Source: Manihot esculenta (Eukaryota > Streptophyta > Magnoliopsida > Malpighiales > Euphorbiaceae). Taken from it: a stretch of 64,000 nt of DNA. The notes under the pieces were generated by a model. That model had not been told where the DNA came from and did no database searches. It saw nothing but the letters and a program-made list of their open reading frames with translations. Location: NCBI RefSeq assembly GCF_001659605.2, contig NC_035172.2, positions 18,105,051 to 18,169,050 of the forward strand. The letters are read 5' to 3'. A program made the translations under genes and the position numbers. Positions 34,201 through 46,057 of the stretch are shown here, in pieces; positions within the stretch are counted from its first letter, which is position 1, and each line of letters opens with the position of its first letter.

Positions 34201-36919
34201 TCCTAAACTGTTGTACAATCTGATAAAGCTATCCTACTTGTAGATATAATAGACGTTCTGATGCCTGGCAATTTCTGGTACATGAACCAGGCAAATCAAC
34301 TTAGCTTCTGATTACTTGTCTGATACAGATGCTTGTAGTTTAAATGCACAGGACATAATCCTTACTCATTGCTTGTCTTCTCCCTCTATCTGATTTCCTC
34401 GGGATTATTCTTCTGCAGATATGCTATGAGTTTTGCTGGAAATTACTTGAAAATGATATACTGGAATAGGACGCCAGAGTCGAATAAAACCCTTCATGTT
34501 ATTTCAAGTGCATTCAAGGCTACTTTGACTTGGCATAATATGAGAACACTTCAAGTGAGGGGCTAAAATCTCAATTGGAAATTTAGGTTTATGATAAGCT
34601 GCCCTACTAACGTTTATCTTTATTTGTAGGAATGTCGTGAAGCTTGTGGAGGACAAGGCTTGAAGACTGAAAATCGAGTTGGTCAATTGAAAAGTGAATT
34701 TGATGTTCAGACTACCTTTGAGGGGGACAATAATGTTCTTATGCAGCAGGTATTGTGTATGGTTGTCCTTTTCATGAAAATTTTTAATGAAATGCTGGTT
34801 GACTGAAATACCAATGATCTGATAGCTGAAAAAGAAGATGAGAATAAAAGATGAGTCATGTTGAGTCATATTGTGTGAAACATCATGTATGTGTTTGTTT
34901 GTCTGAGTGAATAATGGTTGACTGGGAGTTGCAAAACAAGTAGGATTGAAGAATATGAGTCCTAACAAGTTGATTTTGATTTGAGATCGGATTTTCTTCA
35001 AGGCGTGTAGTTTACATTCTTAGGCTCTTCTTGAATAAAGCAACATAAGCATTTTTAGAATGACCGTGATTTATGGTTAGCTACTTACCTTATAAAGCTT
35101 TCTTGCACAATAAATTACTGAATACTGACGAATTATCTTGTCCTAAGGCATGTAACTCATCCCACCCACTCAAATTTGATGTGTTAGGATCTCCCACAAT
35201 CAGGTGACATAGTGACAAAATCCACTCTGACATTAAGTGATCTAGAATGCATGCAAAATGAGTATCTATAGAAGTTTCTAGACTTTTAAAGCTGCACATT
35301 TATGTTAAAAAGGGGCGACTTGTCTGGTTATTGATGGAATGAATTTAGACGGAAAGAAACTGAAGAACAAATGACTTTTACTGCTGACCTGGTCCTGTCC
35401 TACAGCACTACACCCATGAGTTGTTCCATGAACTAATTTTGTCCTCTGGATTTAATGTTGAAAATGTCCACTGAGCAAAATCATTAACATTTCACTATTT
35501 ACATGTGAATAAATGTTATACTTATGACATGTCAACACCATTAAATTTTTATGTTTAAACATTAATCATTCCATATTTACCTTTTAGAATTCATCTAAAG
35601 CAGTGGAATTTTTTTGAGCTCAGGTCAGCAAGGCACTCCTTGCAGAATATGTAGCAGCTCATAAGAAAAAGAAACCTTTTAATAGTTTGGGGTTAGAACA
35701 TATGAATGGACCTTTACCTACAATTCCATCTCACCTGACAAGTACTGTTCTCAGAAGTACCCAATTTCAGGTGATATATTATTAACTTCTTTCACATGTT
35801 AACCTTTGTAAACACATGCCTTACCAGTTCTGTGCATCAGATTGATGCTTTCTGCTTAAGAGAGCGAGATCTTTTGAATCGATTTGCTGCTGAAGTGTCA
35901 GAACGTCAAGCAAATGGTGAAAGCAAAGAGTATGCATTTATTTCGGTAAGGATTTCTGGGTACTAAAATTGCTGTGCTAGTAGTTTCTATCTGCTCTAAT
36001 TGTTGTCACTTTACTGTCTATCTCTCTCTCCAGTCTTACCAACTTGCAGAAGACCTGGGAAGGGCTTTCTCAGATCGTACAATACTGCAAACCTTCATTG
36101 ACACTGAGGCAACTGTTTCCGTGGGTCCATTAAAGGTAAAATTGGAAAATCTTCCTCACTTTCTGCACATCTGCTTGTTGATTTTGTTTGTAAAGCTTGG
36201 CTACCAGTTTCATATGGTGTAGTTCTGCATCATGACAGTGTAATGTGATGAAATTATCATAACCCTGGAATTAGGCAAATAATGGTATCTAAGTTACAGT
36301 CATTAGATTATGGCATGCAAAATTACCACTTCCATTGGCTGCTATGCTACATTTAAGTGCTAGGAAGTCCTTGAAGCTTTATATAATGGAAGCAAAACAG
36401 GTCACTGTGAAACATATAGAAGTAATGCGAAGTGGGAAGGTCTTAGGAAAGTAATTTATGGAAATTTTTGTAAATTTCATAGGTATCAACAAAAACCGAA
36501 AAGGTGACCTTTTGGCTTTCTCATTTGTAATTGTACAAAATAAGTAGTACCAGCAAACTTCAATGCCTTTTTTGTATTTTTCCAGAGTGGGGACATATGG
36601 AACTGGTCTGCAATATTACAGAAAATAAAATGAATTTGTTTCTCATTGCTGATTTTTTTTTTGGCTGCAGAATGTGTTGAGTCTGTTGAGATCAATGTAT
36701 GCCTTAATCTGTTTGGAAGAAGATGCTGCATTCCTCAGGTATGGATACATATCAACAGAAAATGCAGCTGCTGTGAGAAAAGAATTGACAAAGCTTTGCA
36801 GTGAATTGCGCCCGCATGCGCTTGCGCTGGTGAGCTCCTTGGGCATTCCTGATGCTTTTCTGAGCCCCATAGCTTATAACTGGATTGATGCAAATTCTTG
36901 GTCCTCTATCAAACGCTAG
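31227..36919 (+). CDS. ACX3: Peroxisomal acyl-CoA oxidase, ACX3 type (13 exons, 680 aa)
   Basis: Flavoenzyme for the first step of peroxisomal fatty-acid beta-oxidation: acyl-CoA plus O2 gives trans-2-enoyl-CoA plus H2O2; ACX3 enzymes prefer medium chains. Exons: 31227-31705, 32052-32169, 32277-32384, 32523-32695, 32773-32872, 32982-33056, 33366-33496, 34419-34554, 34630-34749, 35624-35770, 35841-35945, 36034-36135, 36671-36919. All introns are GT-AG, and the exons sum to 2043 nt with no internal stop. Recognition rests on [22 protein letters not shown] (about 191-202), [41 protein letters not shown], and [11 protein letters not shown] with the expected catalytic base E471. Length fits the family (about 675 aa). 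The start AAAAAATGG has a good context. There is a PTS2-like R13-T-x5-H-L near the N terminus and no SKL at the C terminus (ends SSIKR), as in ACX3. The gene appears intact. Confidence 0.95.
33641..33816 (+). mobile_element. Au-like SINE in ACX3 intron 7
   Basis: A tRNA-derived head with an A-box-like TGGCTTTGATGTAATGG and a B-box-like GGTTTGAGGCA (about 33696-33706) is followed by AACAGCCTCTCTGCAAAGCAGGGGAAGGCTG, typical of the Au SINE family of plants, and a T-rich end. Possible short duplication TCCAAA on both sides is weak. It lies in intron 33497-34418, sense to the gene, away from the splice sites. Confidence 0.72.
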
Positions 36920-36954
36920 TTATATGCATATTGATCTCTTCCTTCTGAGCCTCA

Positions 36955-36960
36955 AATAAA
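36955..36960 (+). terminator. Candidate poly(A) signal of the acyl-CoA oxidase gene
   Basis: AATAAA 36 nt after the stop codon, in an AT-rich 3' region. Confidence 0.55.
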
Positions 36961-38176
36961 AGGTTCATTCGTAAAGTTTAAATAAGAATTCTTAGGTAAC
37001 CCTTTACCCAAATTGATGTAATGCTTCCTGATTGTATAACTATCTATCTATCTATATGTATATTGTTGGAAGCTGAGATTTTTTGCATCAATAATTTTGA
37101 TGTGTGAGTTTGGTGAAAAATTAGATAATATAAATAATTTATATTTTAATGAAAATTAGATAATATAAATACTATAGTTTTATCTGAGTAATATAAATAA
37201 TTTATTTTGAGAATAAAATATTTAAAAAAGAAAAATTATTTATAACTAATAATTTTTTATTAGTTAATGAATAAAAAATTAAGAAAATAAGATTATTATA
37301 AACAATTAATTTATTATATTTATGAATATTAAATATGTATATATATATGTATACTAATAAATTCTTTAATTTTTAAGAAAAGCATAGTTGATTATTTGAT
37401 TTTTCTTTTAATGAACTATTTATTTATTACTTGATAATAATAATAATAATTATTATTATTTATTTAAATTGGAAGTAGTTTGATACATAATTTAAAAAAA
37501 TTAAAATAAAAGTTAAATAACCAAGTTTACTTTTCCTTTGAAATTCAAGACTAAATTAAAGTATTTTTTTTATAGTTTAAATAAAAAATTTACGGGCATG
37601 TTGTACATCTACAGTTCTACTGATATCAAATATATATTTGATTTCTAATACTTTAAAATTGTCCCACTTAAAATTATATAAAGCTAAGGAAAGTGAAAAT
37701 TTCTAAAGCTTTAATGTAAACAATGATTGCAATATAATGAGTAAAAGAAGGACGAATAAATTGTTGCGCACGGTGTGCTGGTAGGGCTTTTTGCCTTTTT
37801 AAATTTTTAAAAAAATTATTATATTATATTTTATTAATTTATATAATTTATTTAATTATATATTAAATTTAAATAAATATAATTATAAAAATTATATTAA
37901 TATTATTATAAATATTAATTATTTTAATTTATTTACAATATAATATTATATTTTGTTATTTTTGTTATAATTAATTTATAAATATTTAATATAAATATTT
38001 TTGAACAATAGAAATTATAAAAAATAAAATAAAAAAATATATGTAAATACTTAGAAATAATAAAATGTAATAAAAATAAAACAATATATTTATAAATGAT
38101 AAAGTTAAAAAATAATGCTAAGATGATACAAATGTCATACTGTATAAACGTCACTTTTTTCATGTAGACGTCAAGT
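36961..38176. other. AT-rich intergenic DNA with microsatellites
   Basis: Contains (ATCT)n at about 37041-37056 and a self-complementary (AAT)n/(ATT)n run at about 37434-37463. No gene recognised. Confidence 0.6.
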
Positions 38177-38358
38177 GTTATATAGCCAGTTCACTGTTTG
38201 TACCATTGCCTTCATTAGCAGGATCAATGTCGAGTTCTATATAACCAACGGGTCACCGCTTGTACCATTGCTTTCATCAGCAAAATCAATATCGAGTTCT
38301 ATATAGCCAGCGGGTCACCACTTATACTCTTGCCTTCAGCAGTAGGATCAATATTTGT
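38177..38358. repeat. Minisatellite, about 60-bp unit, 3 copies
   Basis: Units start near 38177, 38237 and 38298 with CTATATAGCCAGCGGGTCACC-like sequence and run through TTGTACCATTGCCTTCATCAGCAGGATCAATATCGAGTT-like sequence. Copies are roughly 80-85 percent alike by eye. It lies at the end of the degenerate plant-mobile-domain remnant. Confidence 0.78.
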
Positions 38359-38469
38359 GGAGGTCATGAGAATATTAAGATTAGGGGACACCGATCTCGG
38401 ATGTTGCGTTATTGTGATGATAAAAAGATATCATCAGATACAACAGTAAAGTAGTATTGGTCCAACGCC

Positions 38470-39514
38470 TACGGTACAAAATGGCTAGAGAATGGTTGTA
38501 CTATTAGATTAGATAAAGGAATATCTACAGAATGTCTAGCTGAAAACGCATTAACGGAACTGACATGTCGGGCAAAAGTATTAAAAGTACTACCTATAGA
38601 GTCTGCATTTGAAATGGATGATCTTGAATACCAACCTGCTGAAAGGACCACTGCATCAGGGTTATATAAGATGGTGGCATATAACTACCATATGTCTGTA
38701 TAGTGTGCTCTATTGTCTTGTGGAACACTAGGGTCTGCTGATAACTATCTAACCTCACCAAATAGTTGATGTATATGGAATGAAACGGGTGCCAGAATGA
38801 TAACATTTGTTGGGATAGTGGTATGTGTATTAATATCAACTTTTTGGCGTAAGCTACGTCTACGCTTAGGTCTCTTCTCTGGTATAGATTGTGTCCGAGG
38901 AGCAGATGGAGGTATTTCAGTTATTCATTTCTCTTCCTCCATGGCATAGAATATGGCTGTTGTTTGTTTTTCAATAAGATCTGTGTCTGGATTAGAAAAA
39001 TATCAATTTATCATATGAATGTTCTCGATATCGTCATCCTATTGACATTATATAATTAAATAATAATATTTTAAATAAATAGAAATATATGAAAATATAT
39101 TGAATAATAAAACATTACCACTCTGCCAATAACTGCACCACGATGCGATATTTATTGACGAGATACTCTTCTATACTATTTCAAATATTCTGAATGATAA
39201 TAAATATGTCCATCTAATAGTATTGCTACAACCAACATCTGTCATCCATCTTCTCATATGGCAATCCAATGCATACGAACTGTAATCTAATTACTATCAG
39301 ATGACAGTAGAGATGTGTTGTAAAGATTAGCTGGCTGGCGTGGTGGATTTGGTATTGGTTGTTGCATGCCGAATTGGTGCAACACCCTACTTGGTTGATG
39401 TCATTCTACCATGTGGAAGCATATAAAGGGAACCACTGCTCTCCAAATATCATAGCCTTGCATACAATATAATGGTAATGATGCAAGAAATTCATCATAA
39501 TATGGCTCCCATAC
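38470..39514 (-). pseudogene. Degenerate plant-mobile-domain (MAIN-like) coding remnant
   Basis: On the minus strand from 39514 the reading WEPYYDEFLASLPLYCMQGY ... WRAVVPFICFHMVE*HQPSRVLHQFGMQQPIP matches the plant mobile domain of MAIN-like / transposon-associated proteins. Further on, about 38940-38850, it reads PPSAPRTQSIPEKRPKRRRR, a basic tail of the same kind. Several stops and frame changes make it a pseudogene. Its 5' part is cut by element X at 39515. Whether it was a host gene or part of a MULE-type transposon cannot be decided. Confidence 0.5.
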
Positions 39515-42500
39515 TGTAATACCCGGCTAGACTCCGGTGTTGGAATTCCAACCTTTCGACGGAATCCCCGTTGGAATCTAGAATCTCGGATGTCGGAACC
39601 TCTTAGAAGGGTAAAATAAGTTTTTCACAAAATGAATTTTATGGTTTTACTGTTGGTTTTTGTGTTAAAGAATTTTTTAAAGAAAGAAAAATGTTTTGGA
39701 GGGGAAAAACTAGGTTCGGCAGCCGAACCTTCATGTTCGACCGCCGAACATGGTGCTGCCGGTCGAACATGGTGCTGCCGCGGGAGCTCTCTTTTCGGCC
39801 CCTGAAGGTGGTCTGGCCAGCCATCTATAAGAGGCCTCCATTCTGAAAATGGGAGAGTTTCTCTCTCCATTTTCGGGCAAAGGTGAGTTCTTGCTCTTCC
39901 ATTGTTGATTTTGTTGTTTCTTGACTCGCGGTTGTCGAAACCGGTCAAAAATAACCTTTCTGGTTATCAACAATTTACAACTGCAGATAGTGGTGAAAGG
40001 ATCGAATCCACAGGGAATTGAAAACTTACCTATCTTCCTTATCAAGACCAAGAGAATTAACAGAAATAAAAATAAATTGAAAGAGAAATAAACGGAAAGC
40101 AAAATAAACTGAAAGCGAATAAACTGAAAGCAAAATAAACTGAAAGCAAAACAAACTGAAAGCGAAATAAATTGAAACGAGGTAAAACTGAAAGAGGAAT
40201 AAACGGAAAGTAAAATAAACTGAAACGAGATAAAACTGAAAGAGAAATAAACGGAAAGCGGAATAAAAATAAATTGCAGTAAAAGTAAAATGGGGGGTTT
40301 GAGATTGATTTGATTAACAAACTACTAAAAGCAATTAAAATAAGCGAATAATAAAATAAAAGAGAAATAAATAATAAGAAAGCTCTAGTTGAAGAATTGG
40401 ATCCACTTCAGTTGTTGGGATTGATCATTGACACTTGGTTTCTTTTGATTGATTCAATAGATTAGTTATGGAGATGGAAGACGCTTCTCACCACCATGTC
40501 TCTCCTTATGATTAAACCAATTAGGGAACGTCTTCTAATTAATTACTAATTAACAAATTGCCAAGGAACGTCCTTGGGCCTTAGGCATCAAACAATTGTT
40601 AATTGCATCAAGAAAGAGAGAGATCCAATCCTAACTACTCAAACGCATGAAATTTTGCTAGATCATACAATTTCCTTGGTTTTTACACCAAGTGTTCTTA
40701 TGTTTGAATAATCCAAGCAATTACGGACTTAAATCACCCAAACTAACATATTATTACCTTGCAATCAAGAATCAATTGGCCATATTGATCAAAACAACAA
40801 AGCAACAATGGAATTAAGCATGAGATTGTATGAATATTGAATAACAAAAGATAAACAATGTTTGATCAAGTCTCACAATCCATAAAACAACTAAAGTATC
40901 ACCTAATATTTAACTAGAATAAAAGGTTTCAGCCTCTCATGGCTAAAACAAAAATAAAAAATAAAAGAAAAGAAGAAGAAGAGATGGTGTCACTTGCAAT
41001 CCCGTAGGTGCCTCCAAGAGGGGCTTAAAAGAGCATAGGGAGGCTCCTTATGTGTCTTTTTATACTTGAAAAGTGTTTCCCTAGATGATACTTGCTTCCT
41101 AATTAGTGAAGAGGCTGCCCAAGGTGTCAAGAAGCTGCCCAAAATGCCCTTGGTCTAAGATGTACCATCCATGCACATGTGAGAAGGGAAAAACGTAGGG
41201 CATGTGTAGCTTGTGCAAGAGTGGGTCTTTTGGTCTTTGATTGCTGTCCAAATGTCTTCAAGATGCTGCCCAAGGTGCCCAAGACTTGCCTTCACACTCT
41301 CCTTGCCGCCCATGCACTAATAAGGAAGGTGGAGACTCCTTTGCAATTTGAATTTTGAATGTGCAAGGCATGAGGTGGCAAGCATGTGATCTTTGGATTT
41401 GGCTTCCTTAATAAGCTGGATTTTGAAATTCAAAATTTGAATATGAATCTTGAAGATTTGAATTTCAAAATACTTTCCTTATTTGGCTCTTCATTTATGA
41501 CAACTTGAGACTTGGCTTCTTGAATAAGGAAAATGCTACTTGGAGTTTTGAAATTTGAATTTCAAATTGCCTTGGCTGGATGTTCTTTCCATATTTGCCA
41601 CTTTCCTTATTTAGAACTTTCCTTATTTAGCTTCACTTGAATTTCAACTTGGCAGGCTTGCTCTCCTTTACTCCATTTAAAGCAGTTTTAAGGGTATTTT
41701 CTCCAAAATGTCCTTTTACACTATTTTCTGCAAAATAATATCAAAAGCACTAAATTAAGCAGAAATCATGTAAATAATAATCAATAATATCAAGATAAAA
41801 AGGACTAAAATATGCTCTATCATTTCTCCTTCAAATCCTTCAAAATATTCATGAGTTTTCTCTTATTTTTGAAGTTTTAAGCTTGAATCCAAGATTTTAA
41901 AGTTTGGAGACCTCAGGAGACCGTTTCTCCTCAACTCCAAGCTTGGGTCGCATCTACCTTAGATCTTCAAGAGTTAAGTGTAGATCCTTACTTTTTTCTA
42001 TGTTTTAAGTAAGTTTTAAAAAGGGTTAAGGGTTAAAAATGCATGAAATGGTTAGATCTAAAGTGTTAGGGTTTGTATTAGTTTTATTGATGAATATTGG
42101 CTCTTGTGATGTTCTATAGTTGTTTGTTGGGGTTTAGGCTAGTTTTTATGTCCCTTGTGCATGTTTGAGTGAGTATGCATGTTTTGAGGGGTTGGATGTG
42201 GGGATTTGAGAAGTTTTGGAGGGTGAGTGCATAAGGCAGAATCGAGTTCTGCCATTCTAGAGTACCCAAGTTCGGCCGCCGAAGCAAGGTTCGGCCGCCG
42301 AACCTGCCTGTGGAGGCAGCCTTTGGCCGCCTAACCTGCCCCCAAAAGGATGGACTTTCGGATCTGTGAAGGGGTTAGGCCATCGAACCTGCCCCCGAAA
42401 GTTAGTGACTTTCAGATTTGTGGAGACCTTCGGCTGCCGAACCTGCCCCCGAAAGTGTATGACTTTCGGATCTGTGGGGACCTTCGGCCTCCGAACCTGC

Positions 42501-42706
42501 CGCCGAAAGTCCCCTGTCCAGCCTTCATTTGCTTGTTTTCTATGCATGTTTTGTTATGTTTTAAGGGATTTTTAGGGAGTGTTTAGAGTCTCGTAATAGC
42601 TATGTTTGATCCCTCATTTGAGTCCATTTGTGTAGGATCGGACCAGGGAGACCGTAGAGGCTTGCAGTGAGATAATTGCGCTAGTTTAAGTCAAGCGTCA
42701 GCCGGA
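39515..42706 (+). repeat. 5' LTR of element X, truncated and split
   Basis: Starts TGTAATACCCGG; TATA box 39826-39833. An insertion at 39922-41822 splits it. It stops at about 42706 (GCGTCAGCCGGA), well before the usual LTR end, where protease sequence of element C begins. The downstream palindrome array lies at about 42270-42510. Confidence 0.82.
39922..41822. mobile_element. Unrelated solo LTR or short LTR element (1901 bp)
   Basis: Begins TGACTCGCGG and ends CTCTATCA (TG...CA), with the 5-bp duplication TTTCT at 39917-39921 and 41823-41827. No sequence in common with the gypsy or copia LTRs here. It has no protein-coding frame, no primer-binding site and no visible internal repeat pair, so a solo LTR of an unidentified family is the simplest reading. 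It contains a purine-rich tandem repeat (AAATAAACTGAAAGCGAA-like, about 40078-40260). Confidence 0.75.
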
Positions 42707-42710
42707 CCAC

Positions 42711-45700
42711 TGGGTCAGTGGACCCAAGTGTGATCCATCGGTGGCAGAGTCAGTCTGCCGGTATAGTCCAGTGTTTGTTGAGGGTAGATGCCTTCCAGCC
42801 GACCTTGTGGTTCTAGACTTGACGAATTTTGATGTCATTCTAGGGATGGATTAGCTATCTGCTCATGGTGCTACCTTGAACTACAGAGACAAGGTAGTCA
42901 GGTTCAGAGGTCAAGATGGGTCAGAGGTTGTCTTCAGGGGAGACAGGAGGGGTACACCTAGAGGTTTGATATCAGCCCTACAGGCTCGTAGGTTGCTTAG
43001 GAGGGGTTGTCAGGGGTTTCTAGCTCATGTCAGAGAGCTTGATAGTCAGGTCAGGGAGCCCGCCTCAGTGCCCGTAGTCAGAGAGTTCCTAGATGTTTTC
43101 CCAGACGAGCTTCCAGGACTACCACCTGCTAGGGAGATAGAGTTTGAAATATAAGTGATGCCTGGAACCAGACCGATCTCTATTCCTCCCTACAGGATGG
43201 CACCTGCAGAGTTGAAGGAGCTAAAAGAGCAGCTGCAAGAGTTTGTAGATAAGGGTTTCATCCGACCGAGTACCTCACCTAGGGGTGCTCCAATGCTGTT
43301 TGTGAAGAAGAAGGATGGATTCCTAAGACTTTGTATCGACTACAGGCAGTTGAACAAAGTCACTACCAAGAACAAGTATCCGTTACCTAGGATCGACGAT
43401 CTATTTGACCAGCTAGTAGGAGCAGGTTGTTTCTCCAAGATAGATCTGAGATTCGGGTATTACTAGCTAAGAATCAAGGAAGAAGATGTGCCGAAGACGA
43501 TGTTTAGGACCAGATATGGGCACTATGAGTTCCTAGTAATGCCGTTCGGGCTAACCAATGCCCCTGCAGTATTCATGGATCTCATGAACAGAGTTTTAAG
43601 TCAGTACCTGGACCACTTTGTTATCGTTTTCATTGACGATATCTTAGTGTATTCCAGAATGCAGAGGAGCATGCCCATCATCTGAGGATAGTGTTACAGA
43701 CCCTGAGAGAATATAGCTTGTATGCCAAGTTCTCCAAGTGTGAGTTATGGTTGAGGAGCATCTCATTCTTGGGGCATGTTGTGTCAAAAAAAAAAAAGGA
43801 AATTGAAGTGGACCCCAAGAAGGTAGAAGCTGTAGCTAACTGGCCTAGACCCACTACAGTCACAGAGATCAAAAGCTTTTTGGGTTTGACAGGTTACTAC
43901 AGGAGGTTCGTCCAGGACTTCTCAAAAATTGCCGCTCCTATGACCAGGTTGACCAAGAAAAATCAGAGGTTTGTGTAGTCTAATCAGTGTGAAGAAAGCT
44001 TTGAAGAGCTGAAGAGGAGGTTGACATCAGCACCGGTGTTAGCTTTGCCTACCAGTAATAAAGACTTCATGGTATTTCGTGATGCGTCCCGAGTGGAACT
44101 AGGTTGTGTGTTGATGCAAAATGAAAGGGTAATTGCTTATGCTTCTAGGCAACTGAAGAAGCATGAGTTGAATTATCCTACACACGATCTAGAGATGGAA
44201 GCTGTGATCTTTGCACTCAAGATGTGGAGGCATTACCTTTATGGGGTAAGATGTGAGATCTTCACAGATCATAAAGGTCTGCAGTACATCTTGAGTCAGA
44301 AGGAATTGAACCTAAGGCAGAGAAGATGGGTAGAACTGCTTAGTGACTATGATTGCAAGATTCAGTACCATCCGGGTAAGGCAAATATTGTGGCAGATGC
44401 CCTAATCCGGAAATCACTTGGCAGTTTATCCCATGTTACAGCAGAGAGAAGACCGGTGGTGAGAGAATTCTATAAGCTCTTTGATAAAGGGCTGCAGTTG
44501 GTGTTGTCTGGTACAGGTGCTTTGATAGCTCAGATGAGAGTGACACCCGTGTTTCTAGAGCAGGTGGCTCAGAAACAGCATGAGGACCCAGAGTTGGTGA
44601 AGATAGCCAGAGTAGTTCAAGCAGGCAAGAATGATGAGTTCAGATTTGACGATAAGGGGATCCTTCGTTATGGAAACAGGTTATGTGTTCCAAATGACGT
44701 GAGTCTGAAGGGAGACATTATGAGAGAAGCTCATAATGCGAGGTACAACGTTCACCCTGGAGCCACCAAAATGTACCAGGATTTGAAAGGAGTCTATTGG
44801 TGGCCAGCTATGAAGAGAGAAGTGGCACAGTTCGTGTCCGCCTGCGAAGTATGTCAGAGGGTGAAGCTGGAACATCAGAAGCCGACTGGAATGCTTAACC
44901 CACTACCGATTCCAGAGTGGAAATGGGAGAATATAGCTATGGATTTCGTGGTGGGGTTACCGGCAACGTCCAACAGATTAGACTCCACATGGGTGATTGT
45001 GAACAGACTGACCAAATCTGCTCACTTCATCCTTGTCGAGAGTGGTTATTCTGTGGAAAAATTGGCACAAGTGTATGTGGAAGAGATTGTGAGGTTGCAT
45101 GGGGCTCCAGTATCAATAGTGTCAGATAGGGGACCCCAGTCCACCTCCAGGTTTTGGCGGAGTCTGCAGAATGCTATGGGCACAAGGTTGGACTTTAGCA
45201 CTGCTTTCCATCCACAGACTGACGGACAGTCAGAGAGGACTATCCAGACAATTGAAGACATGCTCAGAATGTGTGTGCTAGATTTTGGCGGTTCTTGGAG
45301 GCAGCATCTACCCTTGGTGGAGTTTGCCTACAATAACAGCTATCATGCTAGCATCGGGATGGCTCCTTATGAAGCTCTTTATGGGAGGAAGTGCAGGTCA
45401 CCTGTCTGCTGGGAAGAAGTTGGAGAAAGGGCCTGAGTTAGTAGAGATCACCAGCAGGGTAGTGCCCATTATCAGAGAAAGAATCAGAACTGTTGTGAGT
45501 CGGCAGAAGAGTTATGCAGATGTCCGCAGGAAGCATGTAGAGTTCCAGGAGGGAGATATGGTGTTGCTCAAGGTGTCTCCTATGAAAGGGGTGATTCATT
45601 TTGGGAAGAAGGGTAAGCTAGCTCCACGGTACATCGGACCCTTTGAGATCTTGCAAAAGGTTGGGAATGTATCATACAAGCTAGACTTACCTGCTTCAAT

Positions 45701-45965
45701 GGAGAGAATCCATCCGGTTTTCCATGTTTCCATGTTACGAAAGTTTGTGTCAGATCCGGGCAAGGTTCTTAGTGAGCCAGATGTGGAGATCTTAGGAGAT
45801 CTCACATATGTTGAGCAGCCAGTGCGGATCATAGACACGCAAATCAGAAAGCTGAGGAACAAGGAAATCCCGATGGTGAAAGTCCTTTGGAATCACCACA
45901 ATATGGAAGAATGTACCTGGGAGACACAGGAGTCCATGCTTCAGCAATACCCTTATCTCTTCTAA
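42711..45965 (+). pseudogene. Element C pol pseudogene (protease to chromodomain-like end)
   Basis: The reading starts inside protease ([14 protein letters not shown]) and runs through reverse transcriptase (FIDDIL near 43635), RNase H, integrase (SDRGPQ; DGQSER) and the chromodomain-like tail ending at 45965. The gag and protease start are missing. Damage: TAG at 42852-42854, a stop at 43152-43154, TAG near 43465, a one-base loss near 43658, an A-run expansion at about 43787-43798, TAG near 43978, and a deletion/frameshift near 45430. Inactive. Confidence 0.9.
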
Positions 45966-46020
45966 GGTAAGTGTTTTAGGTTTTGTGTGCTTCCTTGATG
46001 TTTTGCTATACATGTTTGTT

Positions 46021-46057
46021 GAACATTCGGGGATGAATGTTCTTAAGGGGGGAAGAA
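46021..46057 (+). other. Hairpin and polypurine tract of element C
   Basis: Stem GAACATTCG / TGAATGTTC (one pair now G-U in RNA) at 46021-46042 and polypurine tract 46045-46057. Confidence 0.8.
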
